Below are positions 60,001 to 64,000 of a stretch of DNA of 64,000 nucleotides, piece after piece (within the stretch, counting starts at the first letter, position 1; the number at the start of each line of letters is the position of its first letter). The position numbers and the translations under genes were made by a program. Below the pieces are notes generated by a model, which searched no databases, was not told the origin of the DNA, and saw nothing but the letters and a program-made list of their open reading frames with translations. The DNA comes from UBA5543 sp964464965 (lineage in GTDB: Bacteria; Bacteroidota; Bacteroidia; Chitinophagales; Chitinophagaceae), in the NCBI GenBank assembly GCA_964464965.1, contig CAYXHM010000001.1, positions 310,001 to 374,000 of the forward strand, read 5' to 3'.

Positions 60001-62024
60001 GTATTCTTAACCTTAAGCACCACCGTGTATGTACCTGCTGTGCTATATGTATGTGACACATTTCCCCCAGTTGTTGAGGTATTACCATCACCAAAATCCC
60101 AGGAATACGTATTTGCCCCCTGCGATTTATCTATAAATGTATATTTCAGTCTAGTACTACATTCGAACGTTGGCTTAAAATCTGCCAAAGGCAGTTGCAC
60201 CGTAACATACGCGTTACGCTTCAGTGTATCCTTGCAACCATCGTTAGAGGCTATTAGTGTAACATCGTATGAGTTTGTCCTGTCGTAAATGTGGCTGGGA
60301 GAAGTAAGTGTGGATGTCCCTCCATCCCCAAAGTTCCACAAATAAGACGTGGCACCGGTAGATGTATTAGTAAAATTCACCACGCCGTCAGGGCAAATAA
60401 CAAGTGGCGAACCAGTGAAGTTAGCTACAGGTTTCGGTTTTATGGTCACTACCTGCGTAACAGTGTCTTTACAGCTTGCCGATGTTGATACGATCAGTTT
60501 TACTGTATAAGTACCGGTAGTTGTATAAGAATGCGTCTGTGTAGTACATGTTGCGCAGTTTACAATACTGCTACCATCTCCGAAATCCCACCGGTAGTTG
60601 GTAGCATATAGCATACCTCCACTTGTAAATGTTGAATTAAATTGTATAGGGCTGTTCACACAGCTTGATGTCGGCGAAGCTGTTAATGTGGTTACCGGCT
60701 TTGTCACCTTTATATATGCACTCTTTGTCAATGAAGATGAACAACCTGCAGAATTTGTTGCTGTTAATGTTACAGGATACGGCCCCCAATTTGACGAATA
60801 TGTATGCGTAGGGTTAGTGGCTGTAGACGTTCCGCCATAACCAAAATTCCAAAGGTAACTTGTTGCACCTGTAGTACTGTTTGTCATGTGAACGGTAAAT
60901 GGCAAAGAACAACCCACAGTATCAGGAGTACTGAATTTTACGACCGGGGACGGGTTTACAGTTATATTTTTGCTAACAGTATCAACACAATTAACATCGT
61001 ATGTCTCAACTAATGTAACAGTATATGTACCTGGTGTTGAATATGTATATGAAGGATTGACTGCTGTTGAGGTGCCACCATTGCCGAATTGCCATGATCG
61101 GCTGGTACCTGTACCGGGTGTGGTTGTATTTGTAAAATATACCGGGCTACCTGCGCATATAGGTGTATTTGTTGTAAAATTGGCTATTACCTGCCCCACC
61201 GAGATATAGGAAGAGCGCACAAATGTATCTTTACAGCCATTAGAAGCTGTGGCTACCAGTGTTACAGAAAAATTTCCACTGGTTGTATAAGTATGTGTAG
61301 GATTAGCCGCTGTCGATATATTACCGTCACCAAATTTCCAATTGTAAGATACAGCACCCGTAGTGGAGTTTGTAAAATTTACCTGGAATGGTGTATTACA
61401 GCCTGATGTTTTATTGGCAACAAACCCCGCCGCAGGCTTGGCTACAACCTTTATATAGTTGGGTTTTGTAAGCGTGCTGGTACATCCATTACTATTTGTG
61501 GCTACAAGTGATACTGCAAAACTGCCCGGATACGTATATACATGGCTTGGATTCGTTGCTGTAGATGTACTGCCATCCCCAAAATCCCACAAATAATTCA
61601 CTGCGCCGCCGGCCCCGGGGGTGCTGGTATTATTAAACTGTGCCGTTTTACTTCCGCACGCCGTAATAGTATCGGCAGTAAAAACCAGTGTGGGAGAAGC
61701 ATGTACAGTAATATACGCAGTGTCTTTCGTGCTCCCGTTCGAATTACTTGCTGTAAGAATAACCCTATACGTACCCGCAGCAAAATATGTAGTTGACGGG
61801 TTTTTCAGCGATGAGTTACCACCATTACCCAAGTCCCAATACCAACTTGTGGGTGTTCCTGTACTAAGGTCTGTGAATTGCACAACTACTGGCGAACAAC
61901 CTGTAGTTTTATTAGCTGAAAAGGCGGCGACCGGTGCTTGCGCACTTACGCTATTAGGAATTGTAATAAGCAGGTACAACACTGCAAAAGCAAGCAAATC
62001 TCTTACCATAATCTTGGGGTGCAT
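54039..62024 (-). CDS. Giant T9SS-secreted adhesin-like protein: PKD repeats, four-Cys repeats, CHU_C domain
   Basis: The product is 2,661 residues from the ATG at 62024; the frame is open from a GTG at 62159 but without signal-peptide logic before it. After a signal peptide (cut near 28-30) come 14 PKD-like domains (~30-1190), each with 'YxWxFGDG..S' and 'G.Y.V.L....GC.D'. Then comes an array of about 18 modules of ~76 residues (~1190-2560) with the frame C...LQ.TGA..Y.W.PATGLSC.NC..P...P...TTYTV.GT..NGC. The last ~95 residues ('FTPNNDGVND', 'WGELLYDA', 'YIIRATCEDG') are a type B CHU_C sorting domain. It is expected to be a cell-surface filament or adhesin (SprB-like in role). PorP/SprF partner follows. 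Confidence 0.92.
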   Translation of the reverse strand: MHPKIMVRDLLAFAVLYLLITIPNSVSAQAPVAAFSANKTTGCSPVVVQFTDLSTGTPTSWYWDLGNGGNSSLKNPSTTYFAAGTYRVILTASNSNGSTKDTAYITVHASPTLVFTADTITACGSKTAQFNNTSTPGAGGAVNYLWDFGDGSTSTATNPSHVYTYPGSFAVSLVATNSNGCTSTLTKPNYIKVVAKPAAGFVANKTSGCNTPFQVNFTNSTTGAVSYNWKFGDGNISTAANPTHTYTTSGNFSVTLVATASNGCKDTFVRSSYISVGQVIANFTTNTPICAGSPVYFTNTTTPGTGTSRSWQFGNGGTSTAVNPSYTYSTPGTYTVTLVETYDVNCVDTVSKNITVNPSPVVKFSTPDTVGCSLPFTVHMTNSTTGATSYLWNFGYGGTSTATNPTHTYSSNWGPYPVTLTATNSAGCSSSLTKSAYIKVTKPVTTLTASPTSSCVNSPIQFNSTFTSGGMLYATNYRWDFGDGSSIVNCATCTTQTHSYTTTGTYTVKLIVSTSASCKDTVTQVVTIKPKPVANFTGSPLVICPDGVVNFTNTSTGATSYLWNFGDGGTSTLTSPSHIYDRTNSYDVTLIASNDGCKDTLKRNAYVTVQLPLADFKPTFECSTRLKYTFIDKSQGANTYSWDFGDGNTSTTGGNVSHTYSTAGTYTVVLKVKNTATGCTDSFAQVINAQSIILPTFTVNDTTICKGNLLMLTRAGSTAGYTYTSYFGSSPNYSQANLVAWHANSAGVFDMKIVVTDALGCKDSVVKKNYIKVGGPDVSFTASDLTPCKEDKIIFDDNTTSATFAITSRVWDFGDGIQEPASTDTIHHKYNNTGPYSVKLTVTDANGCKDDLKIDNYVYVYKPVAQFYTNDTSVCAGSPVKFQNNSGGADFTSAWTFGDGNTSTSITPTHTYNAIGNYTVKLVLVDAFGCKDSATKVNYIKVQKPTAAFTLSDTAAPCPPLSIMATNSSTGAANYTWTFGNNNQSILANPSITYTYPGVYTVKLIATNGSGCKDSTSRTVKVNGPTGSYSYAPAIGCNPLTVNFTAASNSTTSFIWDMNNGVTQTTNTPSFSYTYTQAGRYVPRLILSDGGTCQVPLQNDDTVVVDNVVADFNFVNAGNICSSDTVYFNDTIISTNSTILTRSWDFGDGKNSTAADPNHFYAAAGTYQVKLIIGNTTGCKDTIVKTVVIHGLPGVNITAAADSICPGQLTGLQLSASGATSYSWSPATGLSCTNCPNPVANPQTVTRYIVTGTDANGCSAKDTFTIGIKSKPVIVVSNDTSICGETWANLSATGASSLTWSPATGLSCINCTNPVASPAGNTTYTIIGANSSGCKDTAVVTVTVMPKPVVVSNGTVSLCNGDSILLNATGAAGYIWSPGAGLSCTGCPSPSARPTSNTTYTVVGTSANGCKDTATTTVNVNGLPNVSAGSDVAICTGSNTSLQATGASNYTWTPATGLSCTNCANPTANPTTTTTYTVIGANGSSCKDTATVKVTVNSLPVVSAGADKSLCMGTGVSLQGIGATTYSWTPATDLSCSNCAAPTATPSATTTYTVTGTDANGCKDTGVVKLTVNSLPVVSGGGDKDICPGDSVSLQGTGATSYIWTPATGLSCTNCVSPKASPAVTTTYTITGTDGNGCKNTSTVKVSVNAQPNVSAGSDVAICTGSNTSLQATGASNYTWTPATGLSCTNCANPTANPTTTTTYTVIGANGSSCKDTATVKVTVNSLPVVSAGADKSLCMGTGVSLQGIGATTYSWTPATDLSCSNCAAPTATPSATTTYTVTGTDANGCKDTGVVKLTVNSLPVVSGGSDKTVCLGDSTQLQGSGAVSYAWSPATGLSCTNCTNPKASPSVTTVYTVTGTDANGCKNISTVKVTVNTQLVITAANKDVCKGSNVQLNASGAVSYKWTPATGLSCTNCPNPVANPAASTTYTITGTDANGCKGTTQSTVTVNKLPNVNAGSNASICLKDSVQLQVSGAVSYAWTSATGLSCVNCPNPKASPAVTTTYTVSGTDANGCVNTVALTVTVKSLPNVDAGNDVAICAGASTVLKATGADSYIWSPSNNLSCTNCASPSANPAAGTNYVVTGTGTNGCKAADTVNVKVNALPVVSILPVADICAGDSVKLEGKGAMSYIWTPSAGLSCTTCPDPKAAPAITATYLVAGTDANGCKNTASTQVVVKPLPVVTATAARDLICGSDTTQLTATGAQSYSWSPIPGLSCINCASPVATVSAATTYFVIGTTNGCTDTAQVMVDLRSAPVVNAGPDVAYCTGYSDSLSATGALTYTWSPAAGLSCTTCDNPAVNTTKTTVYTLTGTDEYGCTNTDNVTVTVHDLPNVNAGEDKNVCEGSTVQLLATGAANYLWSPADGLSCVNCPNPLATTTSETIFSVKGTDANGCVNTDDVKVTVILKKPVSFSPDDSICIGEAVELYAGGGSSYIWSADNAVIEPLNARITVSPAVTTTYSVVIKQGECFTDTARPTVYVFNLPEIDAGEDRDVKGGAPTTLRAVSNNVAKYEWSPAEDMDCPDCSNPVVSPTKTTLYHVKVTSDFGCVAEDEVTLRVTCGPDQLFIANTFTPNNDGVNDMFFPQGHGLNTVQRFSVYSRWGELLYDANNIPLNNPTYGWNGTYKSEPLKPDVFVYIIRATCEDGKPIEIKGDISLIR
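56619..57059. repeat. 441-bp perfect direct repeat, copy 1
   Basis: By base-by-base reading this segment is identical to 57303-57743. The shift is 684 bases, exactly three 228-base modules, so the copy is in frame and in register. Confidence 0.93.
57303..57743. repeat. 441-bp perfect direct repeat, copy 2
   Basis: Identical partner of 56619-57059; the flanking bases differ on both sides (G/A just before, A/G just after), so the block is bounded. Confidence 0.93.
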
Positions 62025-62258
62025 TAAGACTATTTTTTCTATATATACGTTGTAGGCAGGTAGGGCTTGGCGGTTCTTCTCTTGGAATAAAGATATAAAT
62101 TGTAGATAAACTGTTAATAACGTAATAAAATTAATGCATCTACGAAGATAGAAAATCACTAAATAAAATATAAAAAAATGTGTTAATTGTTGAAATTAAA
62201 CACTTTAATCTACTAATGTTATCGAAAAAATATTTGTTAATGAATTGTTATCAATTCG

Positions 62259-62987
62259 TTAAGAACCTGCTAAAGATCGTTTATACAACTGAATTGTATT
62301 CTCCAGACCGTAATATATAGCATCAGCTATAAGAGCATGACCAATTGAAACTTCTAGTAATGTGGGAATAGAACTTGCGAAAAAATGTAAGTTATGCCTG
62401 TTAAGATCGTGGCCGGCATTTATACCAAGATTACACTTTACTGCTTCTTCAGCAGCTTTAACATATATATTTACTGCATCAGTTTTATTTGTATCAAATT
62501 TCCTTGCATAAGCTTCTGTATATAACTCTATTCTATCTGTACCTGTATCGGCAGCGGCTTTTATAATATCTGCAACAGGGTCAGTGAAAATAGACACCCT
62601 GATTCCTGCTTTCTTAAATACTGATATGATATCACGCAGGTATCTCGCTTCTTTTATTGTATCCCATCCGTGGTCAGATGTTAACTGCCCTTCACTATCA
62701 GGCACAAGGGTTACCTGGTGGGGCATGGTATCCAATACAAGTTGTACAAATTTGTCTTCTTTAGGGTTGCCTTCAATATTAAATTCTGTAGTGATAATAG
62801 GTTTTATTTCTCGCACATCGCTGTAGCGTATATGTCTTTCATCGGGGCGGGGGTGCACTGTTATGCCATCGGCGCCAAAAAGCTGGCAGTCAATAGCTAC
62901 CTGCAATACATCCGGGGTATTTGCCCCTCGGCTATTTCTCAGGGTGGCTATTTTGTTAATGTTAACTGACAGTTTCGTTCCCATCAT
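62259..62987 (-). CDS. pdxJ: Pyridoxine 5'-phosphate synthase PdxJ
   Basis: The 242-residue TIM-barrel enzyme makes pyridoxine 5'-phosphate from 1-deoxyxylulose 5-phosphate and 3-amino-2-oxopropyl phosphate, the last step of DXP-dependent vitamin B6 synthesis. Signature blocks: 'LSVNINKIATLRNSRG', 'FGADGITVHPRPDERHI', 'TEFNIEGNP', 'VTLVPDSEGQLTSDHGWD', 'RIELYTEAYA' and 'INAGHDLNRHNL'. ATGs at 62987 and 62984 are both acceptable starts; the first is given, although the frame opens at 63002. The ~234-base gap downstream toward the giant gene is AT-rich with nothing recognised. It follows folB on the same strand. Confidence 0.96.
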   Translation of the reverse strand: MMGTKLSVNINKIATLRNSRGANTPDVLQVAIDCQLFGADGITVHPRPDERHIRYSDVREIKPIITTEFNIEGNPKEDKFVQLVLDTMPHQVTLVPDSEGQLTSDHGWDTIKEARYLRDIISVFKKAGIRVSIFTDPVADIIKAAADTGTDRIELYTEAYARKFDTNKTDAVNIYVKAAEEAVKCNLGINAGHDLNRHNLHFFASSIPTLLEVSIGHALIADAIYYGLENTIQLYKRSLAGS

Positions 62988-63057
62988 GCAAAGTAAAAGC
63001 ATTTCTATTTCTCAATCATCATGTAAGGATACTCACAACTCTATTTGGCATAATGTA

Positions 63058-63396
63058 TTAACCTTCATACACCACTTGTGCGTACCCTACCCGCCCGGGC
63101 ATAGGTGGATGCATTTTTCTAATGGCTATTTTTATGCATTCAGACTCCGGGAAACTTTGTTTCAATTGAGTGTGAATATCACGTATAAAATGTTCAAGTA
63201 GTTCGTAAGGCTGCTCGAAAGCCTGCGCTACTACTGCCCTTAAAATTGTATAATCTACAAAGGGTATTTCGTTTACATTACCTGCAGGCACTATGATATG
63301 TACATCCACTTCAAAACTGTTGTGAATTTTATGTTCTTCGGCATATAACCCCCGTGGCGATGATATAGCTATCCCGTGCAATGAAACTGTAAGCAT
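63058..63396 (-). CDS. folB: Dihydroneopterin aldolase FolB
   Basis: The 112-residue product from the ATG at 63396 (MLTVSLHGIAISSPRGLYAE) has the size and pattern of dihydroneopterin aldolase. It splits 7,8-dihydroneopterin to 6-hydroxymethyl-dihydropterin and glycolaldehyde in folate synthesis. The blocks 'GLYAEEHKIHNSFEVDV', 'PFVDYTILRAVV' and 'ELLEHFIRDIHTQLKQSFPE' correspond to the family core, and 'KMHPPMPG' to the C-terminal motif near the active site. The frame is open upstream to 63438 but those residues are not family-like. It is 70 bases upstream of pdxJ, same strand. Confidence 0.9.
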   Translation of the reverse strand: MLTVSLHGIAISSPRGLYAEEHKIHNSFEVDVHIIVPAGNVNEIPFVDYTILRAVVAQAFEQPYELLEHFIRDIHTQLKQSFPESECIKIAIRKMHPPMPGRVGYAQVVYEG

Positions 63397-63460
63397 CTTC
63401 AAAAATACAAATGGACAAGCTATTTGCCTCCTACTCACTCCAACTAATTCTAAAACAGGA

Positions 63461-64000
63461 TCACTTAAACCTCATTTGAAAAGAATATGGAGCAGGGGGT
63501 ACTTCATATGTTTTCCTGTTTAATCGTTCAAATGTATTAAGATCATATACCTGGTAGTAACCGTTACGTCCGCCACAATCTGAAATATGGTGTGGGGCCG
63601 GGCCATCTCCTCTTGCATTTACACTGGAAACATAAAAGGTTCCATTCCGGTCATCAACAGTTACCCCATGTGGCTCACTGAATTCCCCATCAATACGTTT
63701 TATTACGGTCAAAGTATTATAATCAATAACATAAACTGTGCCTTTATACAATGCAGATACCCTGGAAACATCTTCCATGCAGGTAACAAAAAGGTATGGC
63801 CTTGATTCCGAAATGGCAAGTTCCTGTGGTTTTGTGCCGGTATGCAATACTTTTAAAAGACTATTATCTGCCGTACTTATAATCCTTATCTCATTTGTAG
63901 TCTCACAGGTGAGGAAGTATTTTGAATAATCCGGTGCCATTATTATTTCATGGGGATCAGGAGTTGTATTCCCATCACTCTGAGTTGTTACCGGCTTATT
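63461..64000 (-). CDS. YncE-like beta-propeller protein, 5'-truncated by window edge
   Basis: The frame stays open to base 64000, so the N-terminus lies outside; about 179 residues are visible. Repeats such as 'YFLTCETTNEIRIISTADNS', 'ISESRPYLFVTCMEDVSRVS' and 'HGVTVDDRNGTFYVSS' are seven-bladed YncE/lactonase-type propeller blades. 'GGRNGYYQVYDLNTFERLNR' is the last blade. Proteins of this family bind ligands or scaffold in the envelope; the role here is unknown. An apparent ATG at 63940 is internal to a conserved blade and is not the start. It lies 64 bases upstream of folB. Confidence 0.8.
   Translation of the reverse strand, partial: NKPVTTQSDGNTTPDPHEIIMAPDYSKYFLTCETTNEIRIISTADNSLLKVLHTGTKPQELAISESRPYLFVTCMEDVSRVSALYKGTVYVIDYNTLTVIKRIDGEFSEPHGVTVDDRNGTFYVSSVNARGDGPAPHHISDCGGRNGYYQVYDLNTFERLNRKTYEVPPAPYSFQMRFK

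Overview
The window looks like chromosomal DNA from a member of the Bacteroidota, most like a Chitinophagaceae-type relative. The evidence is a type A and a type B (gliding-associated CHU_C) type IX secretion C-terminal sorting domain, a PorP/SprF-family protein, UpxY-type NusG-like antitermination, a CCC-motif membrane protein, TAnnTTTG-like promoter elements, and very few Shine-Dalgarno sequences. No rRNA, tRNA, CRISPR array, insertion sequence or phage gene was seen. No gene-free stretch is longer than about 300 bases.

Left flank (1-12100). A glycosyltransferase is cut by the window edge. It is followed by a large secreted beta-propeller/Ig-like protein with a T9SS sorting domain, a membrane acyltransferase, a lipoprotein whose von Willebrand A domain appears circularly permuted, an ECF sigma / putative anti-sigma / outer-membrane barrel operon, and a minus-strand group (Hpt, DUF2752, CCC-motif membrane protein).

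Polysaccharide locus (12381-46209). This is an almost complete Wzx/Wzy-dependent capsule or exopolysaccharide cluster. A membrane 4,6-dehydratase (plus strand) faces a minus-strand operon of about 27 kb. Read in the direction of transcription, that operon encodes: a winged-helix/degenerate-nucleotidyltransferase regulator; an UpxY antiterminator; Wza; Wzc; a UDP-sugar 6-dehydrogenase; a WbpD-like N-acetyltransferase; a Wzx flippase; eight glycosyltransferases interleaved with an asparagine-synthetase-like enzyme, a ceramidase-like hydrolase, a Wzy polymerase and a CapK-like adenylating enzyme; a UDP-GlcNAc 2-epimerase; a methyltransferase; a Gfo/Idh/MocA oxidoreductase; a DegT aminotransferase; and a PglC-like initiating sugar-phosphate transferase. 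Upstream lie shorter units: a CBS-fused sugar nucleotidyltransferase, a LegC-type aminotransferase with an SDR epimerase/dehydratase, and a CpsB/YwqE-type phosphatase that probably counteracts Wzc. Together the enzymes are enough in principle for a di-N-acetylated hexuronic acid (Wbp/Wlb route) and a 4-amino-4,6-dideoxy sugar. The regulator pair is preceded by a promoter-like element framed by two dyads.

Right flank (46279-64000). This contains a UvrD-like helicase fused to a PD-(D/E)XK nuclease with a probable Fe-S cluster, a DUF3108 protein, an LPG-synthase-type membrane protein divergent from ruvC (both with TTG starts), an OmpR-family response regulator, a PorP/SprF protein paired with a 2,661-residue adhesin-like protein (14 PKD-like domains, about 18 four-cysteine 76-residue repeats, CHU_C sorting domain), pdxJ, folB, and a beta-propeller protein cut by the right edge.

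Most promising items: the permuted vWA lipoprotein; the asparagine-synthetase-like enzyme lacking its nucleophilic cysteine next to the ceramidase-like hydrolase; the regulator pair and its dyad promoter; and the recently expanded cysteine-repeat array.
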